This document shows positions 16,677 to 23,458 of a stretch of DNA of 38,588 bases, piece after piece; within the stretch, counting starts at the first letter, position 1; every line of letters starts with the position of its first letter. The notes below the pieces were generated by a model that saw only the letters and a list, made by a program, of their open reading frames with translations, was not told where the DNA came from and searched no databases. A program made the position numbers and the translations under genes. The stretch is from the IMG/VR virus record IMGVR_UViG_3300032132_000020, positions 1-38,588 of that record, one strand, 5' to 3'. Source of the stretch: a virus.

Positions 16677-17246
16677 TTAAAATGGAACATCACTATCAAG
16701 TTCATCAGCAGATAATACTACTCCATCTTTCCATGTTGTTACGCTGCCTACTTGCATAGTTCTTTTCGTTTCACCATCTTTTTCATATTCATTTGTTATT
16801 ACTTTAGCAAGACAAGGCTTGCCAATAACATCAGTTTCTTCTACCTCATCAAGTATAGTATTATCACCATCCGTTCTGAATGTAACACCTAGATTCTCAC
16901 AGAAATCTTTATATGTTCTATTTTTCCACCTTTCTTCTTTTATTGGGTCTGGTGTAAACCATACTCCTTTGCTGTAGAATTTTCTTCCAACAAATGGCTT
17001 GCCTGGTTGTGTAACAACATCTCCTTTATCGTTTGTTGCCGTTACATACCATCCATTTCCATCGCTAACCATTTTAGGTAATTGAAGTTTAGATACTTCA
17101 TCAGCTACTTGGAACTGGAAGTTAAATACCCTATTACCATTGTATTCTCTCGAATTAACAGCTATAACATGACATGGATAAATACCTTCCGGACTTGGTA
17201 CAAATCCATCTGTTGTCTCGTTATATGTTGTTTTTGTTTCAATCAT
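16677..17246 (-). CDS. SSB-like single-stranded DNA-binding protein
   Basis: The protein (189 aa) has a beta-rich body (VFNFQFQVADE, then RKFYSKGVWFTP) consistent with an OB fold. It ends in an acidic tail finishing DSDVPF, the signature of SSB C-terminal tips that recruit partner proteins. Position beside the Rad52-like and Cas4-like genes fits coating of single strands during recombination and replication. The start overlaps the upstream stop (ATGA). Its stop lies 30 bases before the large RNA. The OB fold is inferred; the C-terminal tip is seen. Confidence 0.65.
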   Translation of the reverse strand: MIETKTTYNETTDGFVPSPEGIYPCHVIAVNSREYNGNRVFNFQFQVADEVSKLQLPKMVSDGNGWYVTATNDKGDVVTQPGKPFVGRKFYSKGVWFTPDPIKEERWKNRTYKDFCENLGVTFRTDGDNTILDEVEETDVIGKPCLAKVITNEYEKDGETKRTMQVGSVTTWKDGVVLSADELDSDVPF

Positions 17247-17566
17247 TTACCATTAGCTCCTTTACTAGTTTTTCTATTAACTGTTTCTAATTTAACTACT
17301 TCATGCTTATTTACTGTATGCTTCTCGATAACTTGATTTACTTCAGTTCGTAATTCAGTCATTTCAGTTGTATACTTATCACCACCTAACCCTCTAAAAT
17401 AGAATATTGGTGTTACCCAAGTTCCACTATCAGATTGGATATATCTTTCTGCAGATTTAGACCTTGTTGATACAAGACCATCTTTCTGCATTTTAGCTAA
17501 AGTGTCTTTGGTAATGATACCTTTATCAAGTAGCTCGTTAGCATCTGTTACGCTTAGTTTTCCCAT
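17243..17566 (-). CDS. Hypothetical protein (107 aa)
   Basis: An AGGAG six bases before the ATG at 17566 decides this start over a longer one at 17590. The N-terminal SVTDANELLDKGIITKDTLAK looks like a small helical domain. The middle is beta-like (WVTPIFYFRGLGG) and the C-terminus basic. Family not recognised; between the SSB-like and Rad52-like genes, a recombination role is possible. Confidence 0.55.
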   Translation of the reverse strand: MGKLSVTDANELLDKGIITKDTLAKMQKDGLVSTRSKSAERYIQSDSGTWVTPIFYFRGLGGDKYTTEMTELRTEVNQVIEKHTVNKHEVVKLETVNRKTSKGANGK

Positions 17567-17574
17567 TATTACTC

Positions 17575-17829
17575 CTATGTTATATCCCATCCCGCTTGTA
17601 CTTGCGTTACTGGATTCATTTCGGTTTCTTCTTCTATTATGAAACTATGAAAACTCGGGTTAATACTAACCTGCTTGTCTTCATCAGTTCTGAAAACCAT
17701 CATTGGCTTTCCATTTAATTGTTTTAATCCTACAAATGATACTTTTTTAAATTCTTTACCATCATTAGTACCTATTGTATACTGAGAGCCTTGGATTAAC
17801 AAACTTTCATCATATGAACTATTACTCAT
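17575..17829 (-). CDS. Hypothetical protein (84 aa)
   Basis: A short beta-rich protein (SQYTIGTNDGKEFKKVSFVG, then MMVFRTDEDKQVSI) with an acidic patch (EEETE). It overlaps the Rad52-like stop as ATGA, so it is co-translated with that protein. Function unknown. Confidence 0.55.
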   Translation of the reverse strand: MSNSSYDESLLIQGSQYTIGTNDGKEFKKVSFVGLKQLNGKPMMVFRTDEDKQVSINPSFHSFIIEEETEMNPVTQVQAGWDIT

Positions 17830-18425
17830 TGAGCTAACCTTTCTAGTTTTGCCATTGATGCTTTGTAATTGAATGCATTTATAACACCACTTTTTACTTT
17901 TTCCATCACCTCTGTATCTCGACCTGATATCTTAGCTGATTCAAAAATATTGTTCTTTTGTTCATCTGTAAGTTCAGGGTCTTCAACTTGATTACGATAC
18001 ACATCATCGCAGATATTCATATACATATTAAAGGCTTTCTTTATACAATCAGTATTAGCAGCCTTAATATCATTACCTAAATCTACATAATCATTGGTAC
18101 CACGCTTCTTCTGAACTCTATGAGCGGCCGTTGCATCACCTTCTCTCCATACACCATTATCAAACCACTTTAATCTACCATGTATTACATAAGCTTCTGT
18201 ACCAGCAAACTCAGTCTTAATGACAGTCCAACTCCAGCCCGGATATTCTTTATCTGCAATATCTCTCATGACAGAGTATTCAACATAATCCATTCCCATC
18301 TTTTGTTTGATAAAAGCTTTTGGTGTTGCAATACCACTAACTTTTTTATGTTGCTTAGTAATATTCTTTAAAGCTTTATTAATGTCTGTTAATGCACCAT
18401 TTTCTATTATTGCTAGTTCATTCAT
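17826..18425 (-). CDS. Rad52-like (Sak-type) single-strand annealing protein
   Basis: It anneals complementary single strands in phage recombination. The Rad52 pattern is visible in order: YVEYSVMRDIADKEYPGWSW (47-66), VIHGRLKWFDNGVWREGDA (80-98) and KAANTDCIKKAFNMYMNICD (121-140). These match the YIEGWKVI..GFNGWS, V...G..HED.G and TTDALKRALR..GN..Y elements of Rad52. Length (199 aa) fits phage members. A TAATG overlap couples it to the HTH gene upstream, and the Cas4-like exonuclease that could make its substrate is two genes upstream. Confidence 0.72.
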   Translation of the reverse strand: MNELAIIENGALTDINKALKNITKQHKKVSGIATPKAFIKQKMGMDYVEYSVMRDIADKEYPGWSWTVIKTEFAGTEAYVIHGRLKWFDNGVWREGDATAAHRVQKKRGTNDYVDLGNDIKAANTDCIKKAFNMYMNICDDVYRNQVEDPELTDEQKNNIFESAKISGRDTEVMEKVKSGVINAFNYKASMAKLERLAQ

Positions 18426-18796
18426 TATTTATCTTCCGGGAATATTCTCATAATTCTATCAACTAACCAATTAGTATTTGATTCTAGTTTTGCTATTTTC
18501 TCAAGAATGAAATCAGTTTTTGCATCTTGTGTTATGTAATTAATTTCAGTTGTTGTTAATGTTTCATTATTCTTTGTAGCTTTAACAGTATTATTACTCT
18601 TATTTAATTTCCATCTATTTAATTGTTTATTAACAAGATTGTTATAACTGTCATAATCAAAACCAGTTTTCTTTACATTTTGAATTGTTGCTAATGAAAC
18701 ATTATATGCTTTAGCTATATACTTCTGTTTAGTACCAGCATTAAACATTTGCTTTATTCCATTAATTACGGGAACTGTTATTTTTCTATTACGCAT
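18425..18796 (-). CDS. Helix-turn-helix DNA-binding protein (123 aa)
   Basis: Residues 9-37 (INGIKQMFNAG, KYIAKAYNVSLATIQNVKK) form a helix-turn-helix of the kind found in site-specific resolvases and small regulators. The C-terminal half is a helical segment (LEKIAKLESNTNWLVDRIM), perhaps for dimerisation. The ATG at 18796 follows AAAAGGAA by seven bases; an upstream ATG at 18829 would overlap the exonuclease and has no better site. It could be a regulator of the early operon; no target is proven. Confidence 0.55.
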   Translation of the reverse strand: MRNRKITVPVINGIKQMFNAGTKQKYIAKAYNVSLATIQNVKKTGFDYDSYNNLVNKQLNRWKLNKSNNTVKATKNNETLTTTEINYITQDAKTDFILEKIAKLESNTNWLVDRIMRIFPEDK

Positions 18797-18809
18797 TTTC
18801 TTATTCCTT

Positions 18810-19559
18810 TTAGTTACATATTGATTCAAATTGACAATACCTACACTCCCAATTTTCTATTGGAACATTAAGAGTATCTCTTGGTAAGTCAGCTTCTTCT
18901 TTAACAAGACTTAATGTCTCATTTAATGTTACCCAATACTCAGCTGCATTATCCATCCAAACTGGGCTAACATCTACATACTTCATAGAACTATCATCCT
19001 TCTTATAGTAAACTAAATACAATGATATGCTATCAGGATTTACACTCTCTTGATTACATACACCTAATGCATATGTTCCTAACTGAAGTTCATACATTCT
19101 ACTTGGATGTGGGTCTTTATTTCTACCGAACATCATCTTCCACTTATATGAATGTGTAGTTTTAATATCTAATACTGATGCAGTTTTTTCGCTATCAAGT
19201 AATACAATATCAGCACTACCCATCACATTTAATTCCTCTATTAATACATTATATTCGGTATGAAATGATACATCATACTCACTTGATAAATCAAATAATA
19301 TTTTGTTATTATACCAATCTATTGCTTTCTCAATATCTTTATGAACTATTGTACCAAGTCTTAAAAGTCTTTTACTTCTATCATCACCAGTTGATGCACC
19401 TTCATATCCATTAATCGAATACCAATGCTTTTTAAAACAATGGCCAGCTGCTGATGCTCTATAATATTTATTCGGATTCTTCTTTTTATAATCTAATTTA
19501 TTTGTTAATTCTATTTCTGTGAGATAATCGTTATATATCTCTTTAAGGTCTAACTTCAA
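18810..19559 (-). CDS. Cas4/RecB-like PD-(D/E)XK exonuclease with iron-sulfur cysteines
   Basis: A nuclease expected to resect DNA ends for annealing. The catalytic set is visible: H73 (LGTIVHKDIE), D117 (GSADIVLL), D131 and K133 (VLDIKTTH), and the QxxxY motif Q159/Y163 (LQLGTYALG). A cysteine at 41 (AAGHCFKKHWY) and three at the C-terminus (C239, C242, C248 in CRYCQFESIC) match the four-cysteine iron-sulfur cluster of Cas4 and AddB proteins. There is no cas1 or CRISPR array nearby, so this is a phage recombination nuclease, not adaptation machinery. Start is TTG with AAGGA eight bases upstream. Confidence 0.85.
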   Translation of the reverse strand: MKLDLKEIYNDYLTEIELTNKLDYKKKNPNKYYRASAAGHCFKKHWYSINGYEGASTGDDRSKRLLRLGTIVHKDIEKAIDWYNNKILFDLSSEYDVSFHTEYNVLIEELNVMGSADIVLLDSEKTASVLDIKTTHSYKWKMMFGRNKDPHPSRMYELQLGTYALGVCNQESVNPDSISLYLVYYKKDDSSMKYVDVSPVWMDNAAEYWVTLNETLSLVKEEADLPRDTLNVPIENWECRYCQFESICN

Positions 19560-19608
19560 TAATATCTTCCTTTCGAGTGATTGAATTTAAGAAATACTAC
19601 TCAGAATA

Positions 19609-19839
19609 TCAAGATGATTCTATCAACTTACCAGTATGAACAGTTCCATATTTATTCTCTGATTTTTGTTTTACTCTTTCATCAAATTTTAAACGACAAG
19701 TATCCAATACTAATACTAATCTTCCACCTTCAGCATAAGCATCAATAATTTTATCTGGATATTTATCTTTTATTTCTTTTGCTGATATATTGTTAAGTCT
19801 ATATCTTTGAGGTTCTTTATGTTTATTCGCTTTCTTCAT
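19609..19839 (-). CDS. Hypothetical basic protein (76 aa)
   Basis: A GGAGG site decides the start: two adjacent ATGs lie three and six bases after it, and the second (19839) has the better spacing. The sequence is basic at the N-terminus, with a central KIIDAYAEGGRLVLVLDTC that looks like a small alpha-beta element. It overlaps the upstream gene by 17 bases. Function unknown. Confidence 0.5.
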   Translation of the reverse strand: MKKANKHKEPQRYRLNNISAKEIKDKYPDKIIDAYAEGGRLVLVLDTCRLKFDERVKQKSENKYGTVHTGKLIESS

Positions 19840-20077
19840 CATCTTCCTCCCAATTAGCTTGTTCATGTATTCCATATAAGGGGAATGCTTTTAATAAAAA
19901 TTCCATATCAGCTCTATTGCTTGGTTCAGCTCTTATCATATCTTCATCCACCTCATATGTTTCTAAAACATTATTAGCAATAGTTAATGCTTGAGATATA
20001 ATATACTGCCCGCGAATAGAATTAGCAAACGCTAAAGCATCTTCACTATTAATTATTCTTTTACCTTTAACTTTCAT
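19823..20077 (-). CDS. Hypothetical protein (84 aa)
   Basis: AGGA five bases before the ATG at 20077 favours this start over one 12 bases upstream. The product is helical (SEDALAFANSIRGQYIISQA) with a very acidic end (EEDDEESE). Such small helical acidic proteins are common in phage early regions. Family not recognised. Confidence 0.55.
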   Translation of the reverse strand: MKVKGKRIINSEDALAFANSIRGQYIISQALTIANNVLETYEVDEDMIRAEPSNRADMEFLLKAFPLYGIHEQANWEEDDEESE

Positions 20078-20261
20078 TTTTATCCTCATGTTTATCTATA
20101 TCGTCAATCATAGCAATTAAGTACTGACGAGTATATTTTAATTCTTGGTTATGCTCCATCATGTTTTCTAATGCTTCATGCGGTTTTGAGCCACGACCAA
20201 TCATATATATAAATAATTCTAAGTCTGTTATAGCTATTGTTTCATAATTTTTTCCATTCAT
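20067..20261 (-). CDS. Hypothetical protein (64 aa)
   Basis: A small helical protein (ITDLELFIYMIGRGSKPHEA). It overlaps neighbours by 11 and 20 bases. GGAAG lies six bases before the ATG. Function unknown. Confidence 0.5.
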   Translation of the reverse strand: MNGKNYETIAITDLELFIYMIGRGSKPHEALENMMEHNQELKYTRQYLIAMIDDIDKHEDKNES

Positions 20262-20520
20262 CCCATTCTTCCTTTAATTTATTCATTTCTTTCATTAAAT
20301 TTTTATCACTACAATACTCTACTCTGTCAGTTTCAGTATTATATATTTCAAAATAGTTAAATTCACCATATCTGAACCACATATTGTATTGTAATTCACC
20401 CCTATCCCATGTAATACAAAAGAAATATTCTTCTCTAACAATTTCAATAAGATTATCCCATAAGGATAGATTCCATCCATTTTTGTGAAATGTTCCTTTT
20501 TTTTGATATGCATATACCAT
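20242..20520 (-). CDS. Aromatic-rich hypothetical protein (92 aa)
   Basis: The ATG at 20520 forms TAATG with the upstream stop and follows an AGGAG by ten bases. A longer frame to 20592 would run back into the upstream gene and is less likely. The sequence is rich in W, Y and F (ELQYNMWFRYGEFNYFEIY), resembling a small beta-sandwich. Family not recognised. Confidence 0.55.
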   Translation of the reverse strand: MVYAYQKKGTFHKNGWNLSLWDNLIEIVREEYFFCITWDRGELQYNMWFRYGEFNYFEIYNTETDRVEYCSDKNLMKEMNKLKEEWDEWKKL

Positions 20521-20873
20521 TATACATAAGCTCCTTTCATAATTGGCATTTCTACTGTTTCTCCTGATAATATATATCCAAGTCTTGGACATTCGCCTTT
20601 AACCATACCACCATGCTTTGCTATCATCATTGATACTACTTCGGCTGGTACATATGGATAAACATCATTTCCTGGGTCTTCATTTTCTGGGCTTTCTTGC
20701 CATTTTGCAATAAGTTCTTCTTCTTTAGTAGGGAAACCTAATTCTACTGATGTATAAATAGTATTTAATCCACTAATCTTTGGTGAACAATAATGTAATT
20801 CAGATGCTTGTATTGATACTTTAAATCCATCAGCACATACTACACAATCTCTAGCGTCTTGATAATCTATCAT
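20520..20873 (-). CDS. Conserved phage hypothetical protein (117 aa)
   Basis: The segment CVVCADGFKVSIQASELHYC followed by SP, and then ELGFPTKEEEL, recalls a family of unknown function found in many tailed phages, typically with 'ADGF.xS.QAS..HYCSPR'. The AAAGGTG site is eight bases before the ATG. Biochemical role unknown. Confidence 0.65.
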   Translation of the reverse strand: MIDYQDARDCVVCADGFKVSIQASELHYCSPKISGLNTIYTSVELGFPTKEEELIAKWQESPENEDPGNDVYPYVPAEVVSMMIAKHGGMVKGECPRLGYILSGETVEMPIMKGAYV

Positions 20874-20875
20874 TA

Positions 20876-21013
20876 TTATTTCACCTTTATATGTTTAGTT
20901 TCAGATATTATAAATGGTTCACCTTTTCTATTCTTTTTACCTTTTATAGTAGTTTGATTCACAACCATTCTAGTGTTGCGCTTTTTATTTTCTGATATTG
21001 TTATTTGTTTCAT
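20876..21013 (-). CDS. 45-aa basic protein
   Basis: An AAAGGAG site seven bases upstream and an ATGA overlap with the previous stop make expression likely. The product is basic (ISENKKRNTRMVVNQTTIKG) and ends HIKVK. Function unknown. Confidence 0.6.
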   Translation of the reverse strand: MKQITISENKKRNTRMVVNQTTIKGKKNRKGEPFIISETKHIKVK

Positions 21014-21264
21014 TGTTTATCTCCTTTTATTTGATATTTAAACCACATCTTTAACCAATAACAGCTCTTATCACCTGATATTTTATAATCTAAGTAACTT
21101 GAACAAATATCAAGTGTTAATTTATGAAATTTGCATCTAGTTTTATATGGAATGTGTAAACCTCTGTGATAAAATACGTTTAGATACTTTTTCTCAGCAC
21201 CGTTATTGTAAAATATGTTAACCTTACAACCACATAATCTTTTATATCTTTTCATATATGTCAT
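21010..21264 (-). CDS. Cys-rich hypothetical protein (84 aa)
   Basis: CGC near residue 11, C43, C53 and C68 with several aromatics suggest a small disulfide or metal-binding domain. The ATG at 21264 follows AAGGAG by about six bases. Family not recognised. Confidence 0.55.
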   Translation of the reverse strand: MTYMKRYKRLCGCKVNIFYNNGAEKKYLNVFYHRGLHIPYKTRCKFHKLTLDICSSYLDYKISGDKSCYWLKMWFKYQIKGDKQ

Positions 21265-21265
21265 T

Positions 21266-21529
21266 TTATTCTCCTTTATTAATTAATACTATATAATCTA
21301 AAGTTTTAATAAATGTTTTAGGGTTGTAATAATATCTTATACTTTGATATTCTCCATCTATACCAGTTCTTTTACATATACCTATACCATGTTCAGAATC
21401 AAAATCATCTGCACTATATAAATAATAATCAGCTTTGGTATCAGACCCTAAATACATCTTATGTTTACATTGGTTCTTATACAATGGCTTCACTGGTAAT
21501 ACCCTCTTTGTTCCATGTATTGAACACAT
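21266..21529 (-). CDS. Hypothetical protein (87 aa)
   Basis: Tyrosine-rich (KADYYLYSADDF, SIRYYYN) with scattered cysteines. Its start lies inside the end of the 48-aa gene in another frame, so it probably initiates by coupling; no strong ribosome binding site is visible. Function unknown. Confidence 0.5.
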   Translation of the reverse strand: MCSIHGTKRVLPVKPLYKNQCKHKMYLGSDTKADYYLYSADDFDSEHGIGICKRTGIDGEYQSIRYYYNPKTFIKTLDYIVLINKGE

Positions 21530-21636
21530 TGACTCTTCATTATTGAAAAATATAGAACGCGGCTTGTCATTCTACCATTAGCATCTATAAACATTACACA
21601 CCATGTTTTATCTTTTGTTGAAAATTGTAAACTCAT
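21490..21636 (-). CDS. 48-aa hypothetical protein
   Basis: A GGAGGATATT leader immediately before the ATG is one of the best ribosome binding sites in the operon. The product begins MSLQFSTKDKTWCVMFIDAN. It looks like a small beta-hairpin protein. It overlaps the next gene by 40 bases. Function unknown. Confidence 0.6.
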   Translation of the reverse strand: MSLQFSTKDKTWCVMFIDANGRMTSRVLYFSIMKSQCVQYMEQRGYYQ

Positions 21637-21671
21637 AATATCCTCCAAGATTAATTGTTAATTACGACTAT

Positions 21672-21782
21672 TTAATTATTCCCAAGCAATATCCATATAA
21701 CTGTAGCAGTTCCTATTATGAGAATAGTGCTAAAGAATACAAAGAATGTTGCTTCGATTACAGTTTTTGTTATTTTATTCAT
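21672..21782 (-). CDS. 36-aa single-span membrane protein
   Basis: A short polar N-terminus (MNKITKTVIEA) precedes a continuous hydrophobic stretch (about 12-33, FFVFFSTILIIGTATVIWIL) and a two-residue tail. It starts inside the end of the Cys-rich gene, with the ATG doubled. It is the second tiny membrane protein of this operon. Role unknown. Confidence 0.5.
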   Translation of the reverse strand: MNKITKTVIEATFFVFFSTILIIGTATVIWILLGNN

Positions 21783-21990
21783 CATCTAAACTCTTGTCTT
21801 TATCACAAGTACATATATATCTTGTTCCATCAGGGTCACAACTAAGACATTGGCAGGGATTATTCATAGCTCTTGCCAACTCTTCACAAGCATCACATCC
21901 ATATGTAGGTTCTTTGATTACTTTAGAATAATATGTGCCATCGTCTTCGTATATTGTGAAATTGTAATTACGTTGTTTTATTGGTTTCAT
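21775..21990 (-). CDS. Cysteine-rich zinc-binding protein (71 aa)
   Basis: CDAC, CQCLSC and CTC clusters between residues 30 and 64 make a metal-binding protein likely. AAAGGAG five bases before the ATG at 21990 decides the start; the longer frame to 22062 has no site. The tail is acidic (DKDKSLDDE). Function unknown. Confidence 0.6.
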   Translation of the reverse strand: MKPIKQRNYNFTIYEDDGTYYSKVIKEPTYGCDACEELARAMNNPCQCLSCDPDGTRYICTCDKDKSLDDE

Positions 21991-22009
21991 GATTACTCCT
22001 TTTATTAAA

Positions 22010-22168
22010 TTATCTCCTAAACTTTTTATTGTGACAATAAGGACAATAAGAATATGCTTCACTAAATGTTTTGTTACACTTAGGGCATTTGACTAATAAC
22101 CTTGTCCCAATAGTAGACCTTTTCTTGGTTACAGTCCTTGTTTGCTGAATTTGCATTTGTTTTAACAT
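22010..22168 (-). CDS. 52-aa zinc-ribbon protein
   Basis: AAAGGAG seven bases before the ATG. A basic N-terminus (TRTVTKKRSTIGTRLL) is followed by CPKC...CPYC (about 28-45), a textbook zinc ribbon. It is the first gene after the 470-nt RNA, about 40 bases from its closing helix, just as a zinc-finger gene follows the 582-nt RNA. Nucleic-acid binding is inferred. Confidence 0.65.
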   Translation of the reverse strand: MLKQMQIQQTRTVTKKRSTIGTRLLVKCPKCNKTFSEAYSYCPYCHNKKFRR

Positions 22169-22209
22169 AATTATACTCCTTTGATTAATAATTCTATGAT
22201 TAAAAATTA

Positions 22210-22679
22210 GAGGGTCTCAGATAGGAACAACCCTATCATCTCTTGGGAGCAATTGACTCTGTCGAGTTCACGGCTCAATATATTTCTAGTTTCCCAGACC
22301 GACTACAATGATGTGATTCCCCAATCAAGGGCATCATCCGTTGACGAGACCACAATGGTCAATATATCAGTATCTAGGCTGCTAATGCCAACCAGTACCT
22401 ATTGATACTAAGAGTCCGACACATAGAAGTTATTCCCTTTCGGGTTACTTGATTATGTATGGCACAAGAAGACCTCACCAGTGAAAGTTACTTCACTTCA
22501 CAACCTTTCGGATGTCCTCTCTTGAGTTAGTGCGATAACACACAGTCCATTGACTAAATGCTATCTTGGTGAGTGCACGTCAGAACCTATGGGTCAGTCC
22601 TTCTTTAGAACGTGCGTTGAGTAAACTCCCGTACTAGACAACATCTGCATAATGCTGAATAGCCTTAGAGAGACCCCTC
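22210..22679 (-). ncRNA. Large structured RNA candidate, about 470 nt
   Basis: A gene-free stretch with very dense structure. The closing helix pairs 22670-22679 with 22210-22218 (9 bp, one bulge). Internal elements: 22610-22615/22575-22580; 22539-22543/22530-22534, whose G-U pair exists only on the minus strand; a hairpin at 22500-22515 with a GAAA loop; 22480-22497 (6 bp); a three-tier hairpin at 22421-22458 capped by CCC-GAAA-GGG; 22369-22374/22404-22409; 22348-22360; 22308-22313/22332-22337; and a terminal hairpin 22220-22237 (6 bp). GNRA loops appear only when the minus strand is read, the direction of both neighbouring genes. It does not resemble RNase P, tmRNA or 6S RNA. GOLLD-like or novel; unverified. 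Confidence 0.75.
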
Positions 22680-22721
22680 ATATTGAAATTTTGTTGGTTG
22701 AATGACCATGTTATATGATAT

Positions 22722-22812
22722 TTGTATGATACAAGTAGTTATAGGGTTAAGTGATTATTGCATAATTCTAGTACACCAATTGGTTGTATGCTACAAATAA
22801 CCCTAATAACTA
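22722..22812. promoter_or_regulatory. Paired 13-bp palindromes and inverted TAGTTAT-AGGGTTA arms (operator or origin candidate)
   Basis: Two near-identical palindromes, TTGTATGATACAA (22722-22734) and TTGTATGCTACAA (22784-22796), lie 62 bp centre to centre, about six helical turns. Each abuts one arm of an imperfect inverted repeat: TAGTTATAGGGTTA (22736-22749) and TAACCCTAATAACTA (22798-22812). The array sits between the gene at 22878 and the 470-nt RNA, in an untranslated 198-base gap. Symmetry and helical phasing suggest a dimeric protein binding cooperatively, to control the RNA or to start replication. No consensus promoter is clear. No binding protein is identified. Confidence 0.45.
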
Positions 22813-22877
22813 GTTAATTCCGATACGCAAGCTGCTGTTTCCAATTGCGAGCGTAGCGGCGATGCACAAGGTAAGTA

Positions 22878-23219
22878 CTAAGACTTACCCTTTTGTTTGG
22901 CTAACCGGGCTTCAATACCATCTAACCTTTGTAATAGAGTATCAATTGCTGATGCCTCTACTTCTTCAGGTTTGTCATCCTTCTGAAGCTGTGCTAACAT
23001 TAGTAACGTACCGAAATCAAGACCACCTACACCGGCACTATTGAAGGCGCCTACATCTTTGACAATGTTACTAGCGAAGACAGGTCTGCCCCTTCTAGCA
23101 GCTACTGCGAAGTTCTGACTAATGGTAGCCAGTGCTACGGCCTTCATCTCGGCCTTACCTAAGACAGGCTCTGAGTTAGTCATTTGCTCTGTGATTAACT
23201 TTACTATATCCATTTGCAT
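22878..23219 (-). CDS. First gene of the leftward operon, hypothetical (113 aa)
   Basis: AAGGAG lies just before the ATG. The protein is small, alanine and leucine rich (AEMKAVALATISQNFAVAA), has an ARRGRP basic patch and ends in a coiled-coil-like helix (IDTLLQRLDGIEARLAKQK). Its DNA is visibly richer in G and C than the rest of the operon, with different codon choice, suggesting high expression or separate origin. The stop codon lies in the loop of a perfect 7-bp hairpin (22870-22889). As the first early product it could be an immediate-early host-takeover factor; that is inference. Confidence 0.55.
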   Translation of the reverse strand: MQMDIVKLITEQMTNSEPVLGKAEMKAVALATISQNFAVAARRGRPVFASNIVKDVGAFNSAGVGGLDFGTLLMLAQLQKDDKPEEVEASAIDTLLQRLDGIEARLAKQKGKS

Positions 23220-23458
23220 TTTCTCCTTATTAATTAATTAATCAATCATATAACACTCAATTAAAATCAAAAATAACTAAAATCATAAAACACGAATCTC
23301 ATTAATGAGGTGTACCTATCAATAAAACACCCCATTTCATTTTGTAAAATATTTCTTGACAACACATGGTCAAATGGTGTAGGTTTGTCACCCCCCCTTA
23401 TTAAATAATAGAGCGCTTATAGATATTATATATATAGGGGTAAATAATAGGGTTAATA
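23220..23458. promoter_or_regulatory. Divergent control region between early and late operons
   Basis: There is no reading frame here; leftward and rightward genes diverge from it. Visible elements: a perfect 12-bp palindrome CTCATTAATGAG (23298-23309), two copies of ATAAAACAC (23285 and 23322), a TTGACA at 23356 inside an imperfect inverted repeat ending in TTTGTCA (23390), and a run of seven C. A possible leftward promoter is TTGACC (23368-23373) with TATTTT (23346-23351), 16 bp apart, both on the minus strand. Rightward -10 candidates are weak, so a non-host or activator-dependent polymerase may act there. Confidence 0.5.

Noticed and set aside
18810-19559. A CRISPR adaptation locus, because of the Cas4-like protein
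   Set aside because: No cas1, cas2 or repeat array is present; the recombination neighbours explain it.
20319-20513. A 64-codon minus-strand frame beginning MHIKKKEHF
   Set aside because: It lies wholly inside the 92-aa gene in another frame and lacks a ribosome binding site.
16031-22877. Group I or group II introns as the source of the structured regions
   Set aside because: The flanking genes are complete on both sides of each region, so nothing would be spliced, and I see no intron endonuclease or recognisable intron core.
22862-23044. A 60-codon plus-strand frame
   Set aside because: It is antisense to the better supported 113-aa gene and lacks initiation signals.
22736-23455. TAGGGTTA as a phage promoter motif
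   Set aside because: It appears at 22740, 22800 and 23447, but also inside coding sequence (near 26446), and the 23447 copy doubles as a ribosome binding site.
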